Positions 51,070 to 59,226 of a DNA stretch of 64,000 nucleotides are shown here, piece by piece. How positions within the stretch are numbered: position 1 is the first letter of the stretch; every line of letters starts with the position of its first letter. Source of the DNA: CANJBX01 sp035556735 (GTDB lineage: Bacteria; Pseudomonadota; Alphaproteobacteria; Rhizobiales; Xanthobacteraceae); NCBI GenBank assembly GCA_035556735.1, contig DATMFF010000012.1, positions 310,001 to 374,000 of the forward strand. The letters are read 5' to 3'. Under the pieces are notes generated by a model. The model made no database searches. It was not told the origin of the DNA and saw only the letters and a list, made by a program, of their open reading frames with translations. A program made the translations under genes and the position numbers.

Positions 51070-52047
51070 ATGTTGCTGTCGTCTGCGCGGCTTGCCGCCG
51101 CGGCTTTGTCCATCGCCCTGGCCGTTGCGCCCGCAGGTGCGGCGCTCGCCCAGTCCTATCCCAGCCAGCCGATCAAGATCGTCGTGCCGACCCCGCCGGG
51201 CGGCGTCGCCGACATCGTCGCGCGCACGTTCGCCGGCAAGCTCACCGAGCAGGGCAAGACCGCGGTGGTCGAGAACAAGACCGGCGCCGGCGGGGCACTC
51301 GCGGCCGATCTCGTCGCCAAGTCAGCGCCGGACGGCTACACGGTCTATGTCGGCCTGCACAACACGCAGGCGATCCTGCAGCACCTGACCAAGCTCACCT
51401 ACGATCCGGCCAAGGACTTCCAGGCGGTCACGCTGGTGGCGCGCTCGTCCAACATCCTGATCACGCACCCGTCCGTCGAGGCCAAGACGCTCAAGGATCT
51501 CGTCGCCTACGCCAAGGCCAATCCCGGCAAGCTCACCTATGCCTCGCAGGGCAACGGCAGCTCGGGCCACATCGTCGGTGAGCAGTTCAAGGACGTCACC
51601 GGCGTCGACATCGTGCACGTGCCGTATCGCGGCGCCGGCCCCGCGATGCAGGATCTCGTCGCCGGCCACGTCTCGATGTCGTTCGAGATCCTCACGCTGG
51701 CCGTGCCGCAGATCAGGCAGGGCAAGGTGCGCGCGCTCGCCGTGGCCGCGCCGGCGCGCATCCCGGCGGTGCCGGACGTGCCGACCTTCGCCGAGCTCGG
51801 CATGCCGGCGCTCGAGGGCGGCCCCTGGTTCGGCATCCTGGTGCCCGCCGGCACGCCACGCCCGATCGTCGACTGGCTGCACGCCGAAGCCAAGAAGACG
51901 TTCTCCGCGCCCGAGGTGCAGGAGCGCTTCAAGACACAGAACCTCGTCATGCCGCTCAACACGCCCGAGGAGTTCACGGCCTTCATCGCCGCCGAGTCCA
52001 AGCGCTGGGGCGACGTGATCCGCAAGGCCAACATCAAATTGGAGTGA
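51070..52047 (+). CDS. Bug/TctC-family periplasmic binding protein
   Basis: 325 residues with Sec signal (MLLSSARLAAAALSIALAV..., cut near AALAQSY). Motifs IKIVVPTPPGGVADIVARTFA, VVENKTGAGGALAADLVA, final WGDVIRKANIKLE. It interrupts the formate dehydrogenase accessory genes on the same strand with 171- and 194-base gaps on each side, so it is probably transcribed separately. A strong GGGAGGAACC precedes the ATG. Fourth orphan Bug gene of this window. Confidence 0.88.
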   Translation: MLLSSARLAAAALSIALAVAPAGAALAQSYPSQPIKIVVPTPPGGVADIVARTFAGKLTEQGKTAVVENKTGAGGALAADLVAKSAPDGYTVYVGLHNTQAILQHLTKLTYDPAKDFQAVTLVARSSNILITHPSVEAKTLKDLVAYAKANPGKLTYASQGNGSSGHIVGEQFKDVTGVDIVHVPYRGAGPAMQDLVAGHVSMSFEILTLAVPQIRQGKVRALAVAAPARIPAVPDVPTFAELGMPALEGGPWFGILVPAGTPRPIVDWLHAEAKKTFSAPEVQERFKTQNLVMPLNTPEEFTAFIAAESKRWGDVIRKANIKLE

Positions 52048-52241
52048 CGAGCGGCCGCGTTCCCGCCGTCGCAAGGGCGTGAAGCGGCGACGCGGTCGGG
52101 CGCCGACGGGCCGCGCCGTTCGGCGGGCGCGAATGACGCGGCCCTTGCGCCCCTTCCGCGTTGTCGGGGGCGGGACGCAAGGGCCGCGCCACCGGTACAG
52201 CCGTGCTGAAAGCGCCTGCGCATCCGTGCTAGAACCTCCGC

Positions 52242-53249
52242 ATGAAGGATTTCTGGCTCTCCTGCGGGCACCATCTGCTCGACCGCGACGAGGACGGATA
52301 CCTCGTCGTCACCGATGAATTTTTGAAAGCCTATCTGGCGCGGCCCGAGCTGGCGCCGCCGGCGGACGCCTGCGCGGCGGAGCGCGCCTTGCATGCGGCG
52401 CTGCTCGCCGATCCGCGCCGTGCGATCGCGGCCGCCGAGATCGCCGCCATCGCCGACGAGGACGCGCGCGAGAACTGGGAGGTGATGATCGCCTTCCGCG
52501 ACCATCTCCTGGCCCATCCGACGCTGGAGGCCGCCTACTCCGACCTGATCCGCAACGGCGCGCGCCGCACGCCGCCGCTGTTCGTCAACCAGCTCGCCCA
52601 CGTCATCCTGCGCAACGTGCTCGACGGCTGCGACGACGCCTTCCTCGCGCGCGCCGGGGAGATCTTCTTCCGCCCGCAGTTGCTCACCGTCCACGACGAC
52701 GCGCTGATCGCCGCCGACGAGGAGACGATCGCCGGCGCCAGCCAGCAGCCGGTGTCGCCGCTCGTGTCCATGCTCGGCCTGCCCGCGGAGGCGCAGATCG
52801 ACGTCCTCAACGAGGCCAACGCCGGCGACTATTGGGAGCGCAGCGACCTGTTCGACATGGCCATCGACCTCACCGCGGGCAAGCGCGGGCTTGCCGCCCT
52901 CGGCGAGGTGCTGGCGCGCTGGGTCGAGCACCTCCTCGGCGTCGAGGTCGACGTCGAGGCGCTCACCGAGGTGCGCGATGCCGCCTTCACCTGGTACGTC
53001 GGGCTCGACGTCGAGGGTACGCACATCGGCGACAAGCTGTGGAACGGCGAGGAGATCGACGACGCGGTGCTCGCGCACGTCGTCGGCCTGTTCCGCCTTA
53101 CGTTCCGCGATCCGTCGGTGGTCAGCGAGCAGGTGCGCGGCGAGCCCGTGTTCCTGATCCTCGCCATGGGCGAGGACCGCCTGATCCGCATGAAGCCGCA
53201 GAACCTCGTCACCGGCCTGCCGATCCGCCATCTCGAGGTGGTCGGATGA
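52242..53249 (+). CDS. DUF6352-like formate dehydrogenase-locus protein
   Basis: 335 residues, soluble. MKDFWLSCGHHLLDRDEDG is a recognisable N-terminus of the family called DUF6352. The rest is helical and acidic, with no catalytic motif visible. Its stop overlaps the DUF3305 start (ATGA), tying it to the formate dehydrogenase set. Unknown function; probably maturation or assembly. Confidence 0.7.
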   Translation: MKDFWLSCGHHLLDRDEDGYLVVTDEFLKAYLARPELAPPADACAAERALHAALLADPRRAIAAAEIAAIADEDARENWEVMIAFRDHLLAHPTLEAAYSDLIRNGARRTPPLFVNQLAHVILRNVLDGCDDAFLARAGEIFFRPQLLTVHDDALIAADEETIAGASQQPVSPLVSMLGLPAEAQIDVLNEANAGDYWERSDLFDMAIDLTAGKRGLAALGEVLARWVEHLLGVEVDVEALTEVRDAAFTWYVGLDVEGTHIGDKLWNGEEIDDAVLAHVVGLFRLTFRDPSVVSEQVRGEPVFLILAMGEDRLIRMKPQNLVTGLPIRHLEVVG

Positions 53250-53761
53250 GCTCCGGCGCGGCTCCGCTCGTCAGCATTCCCGTCGGCGTCGTGATCGAGC
53301 GCCGCAAGGCCACCTCGCAATGGGTCGATTATCTGTGGCGGCCCAGCGCCGTGCTCAACGGCGTGCCCGAAGCCGCGCCGTGGACGCAGCTCGCGAGCGA
53401 GGGCGAGGTCGTGACCTTCTATGCCGGCGCCGCCGCGATCGAGCTCTACCGCACCGAGACCACCTACTACCGCGACAATCTCGCCTCGGGTCAGCCGTCG
53501 CTGTGGGTCGCGCTGGCGCCGACCGACTCCGATCCGCCCTATCGGGTGCTGGCGGTGACGGCCGATCCGGCCGAGGGCGAAGCCTTCACCGAGGCGGCCA
53601 GCAATCTCGTCGAGCGCGTGCCGATGCCCCCCGCGATCCAGGACGTGCTTGCGGCGTTCGTCGCCGAGCACCATGTCGAACGGCAGTTCTTCAAGCGCAA
53701 GCGTGATCGCGCCAACCCGGAATCGCTGGCGCGCCGCGGCTACGGCGATCATGAGGATTGA
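53246..53761 (+). CDS. DUF3305-family protein
   Basis: 171 residues. PVGVVIERRKATSQWVDYLWRP, ELYRTETTYYRDNLASGQPSLWV and the C-terminal HHVERQFFKRKRDRANPE match the DUF3305 family found in alphaproteobacterial formate dehydrogenase clusters. Function unknown. Overlaps both neighbours by single start/stop overlaps, so it is translationally coupled. Confidence 0.82.
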   Translation: MSSGAAPLVSIPVGVVIERRKATSQWVDYLWRPSAVLNGVPEAAPWTQLASEGEVVTFYAGAAAIELYRTETTYYRDNLASGQPSLWVALAPTDSDPPYRVLAVTADPAEGEAFTEAASNLVERVPMPPAIQDVLAAFVAEHHVERQFFKRKRDRANPESLARRGYGDHED

Positions 53762-54426
53762 TGAGCGAGTCTGACGACTTCCTCACGCGTTGGTCCCGCC
53801 GCAAGCAGGAGGCGGCGCAGGCGAAGCGCGTCAAGGACGAGCCGGCGCCGCAGCAGCCGCCGCCGCCCGACAAAGCCTTGCCCGAGACGGCGGGCGAGCC
53901 CTTCGACGTCTCCGCACTGCCCCCGATCGATTCGATCACGGCGCTCTCCGACGTGCGCGACTTCCTGCGCGCGGGCGTGCCGGCCGAGCTGGCCCGTGCG
54001 GCGCTTCGCCGCGCCTGGAGCGCCGATCCGGCGATCCGGGATTTCGTCGGTCTTTCGGAAAATGCGTGGGACTTCACCGCCCCCGACTCCATCCCCGGCT
54101 TCGGCCCACTGGAAGACACTCCGGAGATCCGCGCGCTCGTCGACCGCATCGTGGGCAACGTGCGCGAGGCTGCGCAGGCGCTGCCGGGCGAGCCATCGCC
54201 GGTGGCGCAAAACGCAGCAGGGGCCGCGACATCACCGCAACCGCAGGTCACAGAGCGTGCGTCGCCGGAGCGCCGTGCCGATGACGCGACTGGTGACGCG
54301 CCGGCGGACGCGGCGACGCCGCGCGGCGACTCGCCCATTGATATCGCAGCGCAAAACGAATCGGACGCACCGCAGCGCGATTATCCGCGTCCTCGCCGCG
54401 CACGCGGCGCGGCACTTCCTCGGTAG
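53761..54426 (+). CDS. DUF3306-family protein
   Basis: 221 residues. N-terminal DDFLTRWSRRKQEAAQAKR and the central domain DVRDFLRAGVPAELARAALRRAW...DYRGL-like IRDFVGLSENAWDF are DUF3306 features. The C-terminal 70 residues are Pro/Ala-rich and disordered. ATG 53761 shares its A with the DUF3305 stop (TGATG). Accessory protein of formate dehydrogenase, function unknown. A 128-base gap follows. Confidence 0.8.
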   Translation: MSESDDFLTRWSRRKQEAAQAKRVKDEPAPQQPPPPDKALPETAGEPFDVSALPPIDSITALSDVRDFLRAGVPAELARAALRRAWSADPAIRDFVGLSENAWDFTAPDSIPGFGPLEDTPEIRALVDRIVGNVREAAQALPGEPSPVAQNAAGAATSPQPQVTERASPERRADDATGDAPADAATPRGDSPIDIAAQNESDAPQRDYPRPRRARGAALPR

Positions 54427-54461
54427 TTCACACCTATAGCCGCAGGTTATGGCGGACCTAT

Positions 54462-54478
54462 TGCCAGTTGTGCTGGCA
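54462..54478. promoter_or_regulatory. Palindrome upstream of HTH-TorD gene
   Basis: TGCCAG-TTGTG-CTGGCA, perfect 6-bp arms, 77 bases before the chosen start of the HTH-TorD gene. It lies in a less GC-rich 128-base gap and could be an operator for that protein's own HTH domain. This is inference. Confidence 0.35.
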
Positions 54479-54554
54479 GGCCCTACGCTTTGGAACTGTT
54501 CTTAAGAGGTGCCCACCCTTCAAGGCGCCTCCAAGAAGCCGGGCGAAGAAGAAA

Positions 54555-55328
54555 ATGCGCGACATGGGGCTCAGCGAAGCGATCCACGCCGTGGGCGGCG
54601 TCAGTGAGCTCGCGCGCCGTATCGGCATCTCCCAACCCGCCGTCACCAACTGGGACCGCGTCCCCGCCGAGCGCGTGCTGGCGGTCGAGGCCGTCAGCGG
54701 GGTGCCGCGCGTGCGGCTGCGTCCGGATCTCTATCGCGAGCAACCGATGTCCGAAGTTGACGAGATCGACGCCGCGCGTGCCCAGGAATACGCGCTGCTC
54801 TCGGCGCTGCTCGTGCGCGCGCCCGACGCGCGGCTGCTCGGTCGTCTGGCCAAGCTCGAAGGCGACGAGACGCCGCTCGGCCGGGCGCATCGTGCTCTCG
54901 CCGAGGCCGCGGCGCGCAGCGACGCGCCGCGCGTCGAGCGCGAGTACTTCAATCTCTTCATCGGCGTGGGCCGTGGCGAGCTGATGCCCTACGGCTCCTA
55001 CTATCTCACCGGTTTCCTTTACGAGCGCCCGCTGGCGCGCCTGCGCGCGGACCTCGAGGCGCTCGGCATCGAGCGCGCCGAGAACAACCTCGAGCCCGAG
55101 GATCACGCCGCCACGCTCTGCGAGGTGATGGCTGAGATCGTGGCCGGCCGCATGCCGGCGCCGGACGACGCGCAGCGCAAGATGTTCGAGAAGCACATCG
55201 CGTCGTGGTTCACGCGCTTCTTCTCCGATCTGGAGAAGGCGGAGGCGGCGGACTTCTATCGCGCCGTCGGCACGCTCGGCCGCACGTTCATCGAAATCGA
55301 GACGCAAGCTTTCGCGCTGCCCGGCTGA
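54555..55328 (+). CDS. HTH (YdaS/Cro-like)-TorD chaperone fusion
   Basis: 257 residues. Residues 1-62 are a Cro/YdaS-type HTH (LSEAIHAVGGVSELARRIGI, then SQPAVTNWDRVPAERVLAVE, then GVPRVRLRPDLY). From about residue 65 a complete TorD-family domain follows (AQEYALLSALLVRAP, EREYFNLFIGVGRGELMPYGSYY, LTGFLYERPLARLRADL, EDHAATLCEVMAEIV). TorD proteins guard Tat signal peptides of molybdenum enzymes during cofactor insertion; the client here is the downstream formate dehydrogenase. The HTH may let the chaperone sense free client and control the operon. ATG 54555 is chosen; ATG 54564 is possible. Confidence 0.85.
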   Translation: MRDMGLSEAIHAVGGVSELARRIGISQPAVTNWDRVPAERVLAVEAVSGVPRVRLRPDLYREQPMSEVDEIDAARAQEYALLSALLVRAPDARLLGRLAKLEGDETPLGRAHRALAEAAARSDAPRVEREYFNLFIGVGRGELMPYGSYYLTGFLYERPLARLRADLEALGIERAENNLEPEDHAATLCEVMAEIVAGRMPAPDDAQRKMFEKHIASWFTRFFSDLEKAEAADFYRAVGTLGRTFIEIETQAFALPG

Positions 55329-55362
55329 CGGGCCACGCGCCAATTCGCGAGGAGGAAACGCG

Positions 55363-55569
55363 ATGACATCGAAAGACAAGACGGCGGTCGGCCGCCGTGA
55401 ATTCCTTCGGGTCGTCGGCGCGGGTGCCGCCACGACCGCCATCGCCGCTCCGCTGGCCACCGAGGCGCAGGCCGACACGGAGACCAGCGATGAGAAGCGC
55501 AAGGCCCGCTACAAGGAAACCGACCACGTGAAGGCGTTCTATCGCGTCAACCGCTATTACCCGCGCTGA
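55363..55569 (+). CDS. Formate dehydrogenase region TAT-target peptide
   Basis: 68 residues with a twin-arginine signal GRREFLRVVGAGAATTA and a short mature part (TSDEKRKARYKETDHVKAFY, then RVNRYYPR). This matches the small protein known from formate dehydrogenase regions as the TAT-target family. It probably assists assembly or anchoring of the exported enzyme. A GAGGAGG-type Shine-Dalgarno precedes the ATG. Eleven bases from the catalytic subunit gene. Confidence 0.88.
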   Translation: MTSKDKTAVGRREFLRVVGAGAATTAIAAPLATEAQADTETSDEKRKARYKETDHVKAFYRVNRYYPR

Positions 55570-55580
55570 GGGAGGCACCC

Positions 55581-58532
55581 GTGCTCATCAAGAGAACAGA
55601 CCGTGAGGCGCGCCGCGGCTCGCTCGCCGCGGCTTTCGCCGCGCAGGCCGGCGGCTCGGTTGACCGCCGCACCTTCCTGCGCCGCTCGGGCATCGCCGCC
55701 GGCAGTCTCGCCGCGCTCGGCTCGGTGTCGCTGTCGAGCGTGCGCAAGGCCCAGGCCGCGGGCCCGACTCCCGGCGCTCCGGTCGATATCCGGAAGAACA
55801 TCTGCACGCACTGCTCGGTCGGCTGCACGGTCATGGCCGAGGTGCAGAACGGCGTCTGGGTCGGACAGGAACCCGGCTGGCAGTCGCCGATCAACCGCGG
55901 CTCGCACTGCGCCAAGGGCGCGGCGACGCGCGAACTCGTGCATGGCGACCGCCGCCTGCGCTATCCGCTCAAGCTGGTCAACGGGCAGTGGACCCGCATC
56001 TCGTGGGATCAGGCGATCAACGAGATCGGCGACAAGCTGATGGAGATCCGCCAGAAGTCGGGACCGGATTCGGTCTACTGGCTCGGCTCCGCCAAGTTCA
56101 CCAACGAGGGATCCTACCTCAATCGCAAGTTCGCGGCCTTCTGGGGCACCAACAACTCCGACCACCAGGCCCGCATCTGTCACTCCACCACCGTCGCCGG
56201 CGTGGCCAACACGTGGGGCTACGGTGCGATGACGAACTCCTACAACGACATCCGCAATGCCAAGACGATGATCTTCATCGGCAGCAATGCGGCCGAGGCG
56301 CATCCGGTGGCGGTCCAGCACATCCTTGAGGGCAAGGAGACCAACCGCGCCAACATGATCGTCATGGATCCGCGCATGACGCGCACGGCGGCGCATGCGA
56401 CGGAATATGTGCGCTTCCGCTCCGGCACCGACATTCCGCTGGTCTGGGGCATGCTCTGGCACGTCTTCAAGAACGGCTGGGAAGACAAGGAGTTCATCCG
56501 CCAGCGCGTCTACGGCATGGACGACATCCGCAAGGAGGTCGAGAAGTGGACGCCGGAGGAGGTCGAGCGCGTCACCGGCGTGCCGGGCGCGCAGCTCGAG
56601 CGCGTGGCCAAGGCCTTCGCCACCGAGAAGCCAGCGACCCTGATCTGGTGCATGGGCGCGACCCAGCACACCGTCGGCACCGCCAACGTGCGCGCGTTCT
56701 GCGTCGCGCTACTCGCCACCGGCAACGTCGGCAAGTTCGGCACGGGCGCCAACATCTTCCGCGGCCACACCAACGTGCAGGGCGCGACCGACCTCGGCCT
56801 CGATGTCGTGACGCTGCCGCTCTACTACGGCCTCGCCGAGGGCGCGTGGCGGCATTGGTGCCGGGTCTGGGACGTCGACTACAACTGGATGCAGTCGCGC
56901 TTCGACTCCAAGAAGATCATGGAGACGCCGGGCATCCCCTCGACGCGCTGGTTCGACGCGACCCTGCTGCCGAAGGACCAGGTCTCGCAGAAGGACAATC
57001 TCAAGGCGATGATCGTGATGGGCCACGGCGGCAACACCGTGACCCGCATGCCGGAAGCGGCCAAGGGCATCGAGAAGCTCGACCTGCTGGTCGTCGCCGA
57101 TCCGGTGCCGACCACCTGGTCGGTGCTCTCCGAGCGCAAGGACAACACCTACCTGCTGCCGGTCGCGACGAGCTACGAGACCAAGGGCTCGCGCACGGCG
57201 TCGAACCGCTCGCTGCAATGGGGCGAGCAGATCGTCAAGCCGATCTTCGAGGCCAAGGACGATCTCGAAGTGATGTACCTGCTCGCCAAGAAGCTCGGGC
57301 TCGCCGAGGAGATGTTCAAGCACATCAAGGTCGAGAACAATCTGCCCGAGGCCGAGGATATCTTGCGCGAGATCAACCGCGGCGGCTGGTCGACCGGCTA
57401 CTGCGGCCAGTCGCCCGAGCGGCTCAAGGCGCACATGAAGAACCAGGACAAGTTCGACCTGGTGACGCTGCGCGCGCCGGCCGACCTGCCCGAGATCGGC
57501 GGCGACTACTACGGCCTGCCGTGGCCGTGCTGGGGCACGCCGGAGTTCCGCCATCCGGGCACGCACACGCTCTACAACACCAACCTCGCGGTGAAGGACG
57601 GCGGCGGCACGTTCCGCGCGCGCTTCGGCGTCGAGCGGGTCGTCAAGACCAAGGTGATGGAGAACGGGCAGGAGGTCGAGAAGGAGGAGCGGCACAATCT
57701 GCTCGCCGAGGGCTCCTACTCGAAGGATTCCGAGATCCAGGACGGCTACCCCGAGTTCACCCTCGGCGTGCTCAAGAAGCTCGGCTGGGACAAGGACCTG
57801 ACCGAGCAGGAGCTGGCGGTGATCAACCGCGTCAACGCGGCCAATCCCGACGCCGTGTCGTGGTCGCTCGACCTCTCCGGCGGCATCCAGCGCGTGGCGA
57901 TCACGCACGGCTGCATCCCCTATGGAAACGGCAAGGCGCGCGCCAACGCGTTCGGCCTGCCGGACGCCATTCCGGTGCACCGTGAGCCGATCTACACCCC
58001 GCGGCCCGAGCTCGTGTCGAAATATCCGACGCTCCCCAACGCGCGGCAGTTCCGCGTGCCGAACGTCGGCTTCGACGTGCAGAAGGCCGCGGTGGACAAG
58101 GGGATCGCCAAGCAGTTCCCGCTCATCCTCACCTCCGGCCGGCTCGTCGAATACGAGGGCGGCGGCGAGGAGACGCGCGCCAACAAGTGGCTCGCCGAGC
58201 TGCAGCAGGACATGTTCATCGAGATCAACCCTGCGGACGCGGCCGAGCGCGGCATCACGGACGGCGGCTGGGTGTGGGTCACCGGCGCGGAGAACAACTC
58301 GAAGGCGCGCATGAAGGCGCTCGTCACCGAGCGCGTCGGCAAGGGCGTCACCTGGTGCCCGTTCCACTTCGGCGGCTGGTTCGAGGGCGTCGATCAGCGC
58401 AGCAAGTATCCGCAGGGCGCCGATCCGGTGGTGCTCGGCGAAAGCGTCAACACGCTCACGACCTACGGCTTCGACCCGGTCACGGGCATGCAGGAACCCA
58501 AGGCGACCCTCTGCCAGGTCAGAGCGGCGTAA
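55581..58532 (+). CDS. fdhA: Formate dehydrogenase catalytic subunit, Cys type
   Basis: 983-residue Mo/W-bis-MGD enzyme of the FdnG/FdoG type that oxidises formate to CO2. Tat signal DRRTFLRRSGIAAG at about 27-40. The 4Fe-4S site is C75-x2-C78-x3-C82 and C110. The metal ligand at residue 200 is Cys (TGT, ARICHSTTVAG), where many relatives have Sec (TGA). Further motifs: GSNAAEAHPV, ATQHTVGT, FRGHTNVQGATDLG. A C-terminal molydopterin dinucleotide-binding domain ends WCPFHFGGWFEG. GTG start behind GAGGGAGGCACCC. Exported with the beta subunit; electrons pass to the cytochrome b subunit. Confidence 0.94.
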   Translation: MLIKRTDREARRGSLAAAFAAQAGGSVDRRTFLRRSGIAAGSLAALGSVSLSSVRKAQAAGPTPGAPVDIRKNICTHCSVGCTVMAEVQNGVWVGQEPGWQSPINRGSHCAKGAATRELVHGDRRLRYPLKLVNGQWTRISWDQAINEIGDKLMEIRQKSGPDSVYWLGSAKFTNEGSYLNRKFAAFWGTNNSDHQARICHSTTVAGVANTWGYGAMTNSYNDIRNAKTMIFIGSNAAEAHPVAVQHILEGKETNRANMIVMDPRMTRTAAHATEYVRFRSGTDIPLVWGMLWHVFKNGWEDKEFIRQRVYGMDDIRKEVEKWTPEEVERVTGVPGAQLERVAKAFATEKPATLIWCMGATQHTVGTANVRAFCVALLATGNVGKFGTGANIFRGHTNVQGATDLGLDVVTLPLYYGLAEGAWRHWCRVWDVDYNWMQSRFDSKKIMETPGIPSTRWFDATLLPKDQVSQKDNLKAMIVMGHGGNTVTRMPEAAKGIEKLDLLVVADPVPTTWSVLSERKDNTYLLPVATSYETKGSRTASNRSLQWGEQIVKPIFEAKDDLEVMYLLAKKLGLAEEMFKHIKVENNLPEAEDILREINRGGWSTGYCGQSPERLKAHMKNQDKFDLVTLRAPADLPEIGGDYYGLPWPCWGTPEFRHPGTHTLYNTNLAVKDGGGTFRARFGVERVVKTKVMENGQEVEKEERHNLLAEGSYSKDSEIQDGYPEFTLGVLKKLGWDKDLTEQELAVINRVNAANPDAVSWSLDLSGGIQRVAITHGCIPYGNGKARANAFGLPDAIPVHREPIYTPRPELVSKYPTLPNARQFRVPNVGFDVQKAAVDKGIAKQFPLILTSGRLVEYEGGGEETRANKWLAELQQDMFIEINPADAAERGITDGGWVWVTGAENNSKARMKALVTERVGKGVTWCPFHFGGWFEGVDQRSKYPQGADPVVLGESVNTLTTYGFDPVTGMQEPKATLCQVRAA

Positions 58533-58544
58533 GGAGAAACGATC

Positions 58545-59141
58545 ATGGCTCGAATGAAATTTCTCTGCGACGCCGACCGTTGCATCGAGTGCAACGCCTG
58601 CGTCACCGCCTGCAAGAACGAGAACGAGGTGCCGTGGGGCATCAACCGCCGGCGCGTCGTCACGCTCAACGACGGCAAGCCGGGCGAGCGCTCGATCTCG
58701 ATGGCCTGCATGCATTGCACCGACGCGCCCTGCGCGGCGGTGTGCCCCGTGGACTGCTTCTACACCACGGCCGACGCCGTGGTGCTGCACTCCAAGGACC
58801 TGTGCATCGGCTGCGGCTACTGCTTCTATGCGTGCCCGTTCGGCGCCCCGCAGTATCCCAAGGTCGGCAACTTCGGCTCGCGCGGCAAGATGGACAAGTG
58901 CACCTACTGCGCCGGCGGTCCCGAGGCGGACGGCAGCAAGGCCGAATACGAGAAGTACGGCGCCAACCGCCTGGCCGAGGGCAAGCTGCCGCTGTGCGCG
59001 GAGATGTGCTCGACCAAGTCGCTGCTTGCCGGCGACGGCGAGATCATCGCGCAGATCTACAAGGAGCGGGTGGCCAAGCGCGGCTACGGCTCGGGTGCCT
59101 GGGGCTGGCAGACGGCCTATCGGGAGTCGATCGCCACCTAG
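58545..59141 (+). CDS. fdhB: Formate dehydrogenase iron-sulfur (beta) subunit
   Basis: 198 residues with four 4Fe-4S-type Cys clusters: CIECNACVTACK, CMHCTDAPCAAVCP, CIGCGYCFYACP and CTYC...CAEMC. It relays electrons from the catalytic subunit to the cytochrome b subunit. Unlike E. coli FdnH it has no C-terminal membrane anchor, so it is shorter (about 290 residues there). The ATG follows AAGGAGAAACGATC, 12 bases after the fdhA stop. Confidence 0.93.
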   Translation: MARMKFLCDADRCIECNACVTACKNENEVPWGINRRRVVTLNDGKPGERSISMACMHCTDAPCAAVCPVDCFYTTADAVVLHSKDLCIGCGYCFYACPFGAPQYPKVGNFGSRGKMDKCTYCAGGPEADGSKAEYEKYGANRLAEGKLPLCAEMCSTKSLLAGDGEIIAQIYKERVAKRGYGSGAWGWQTAYRESIAT

Positions 59142-59226
59142 CTCTCGTCATCTCTCCGAAACCTCTCATCGGCGGCCACGTCATCCGCCGGTGAGGCCAA
59201 AAAAGGCTCATTCAGGAGGAAGTGTC

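Noticed and set aside
56178..56180. Selenocysteine in the formate dehydrogenase
   Set aside because: The codon at the active-site position is TGT (Cys), and the frame has no internal TGA.
56709..58790. 693-codon open frame on the minus strand opposite the formate dehydrogenase genes
   Set aside because: It is antisense to well-conserved motifs of the catalytic and beta subunits. Long antisense frames are expected at this GC content, and the translation shows no family motif.
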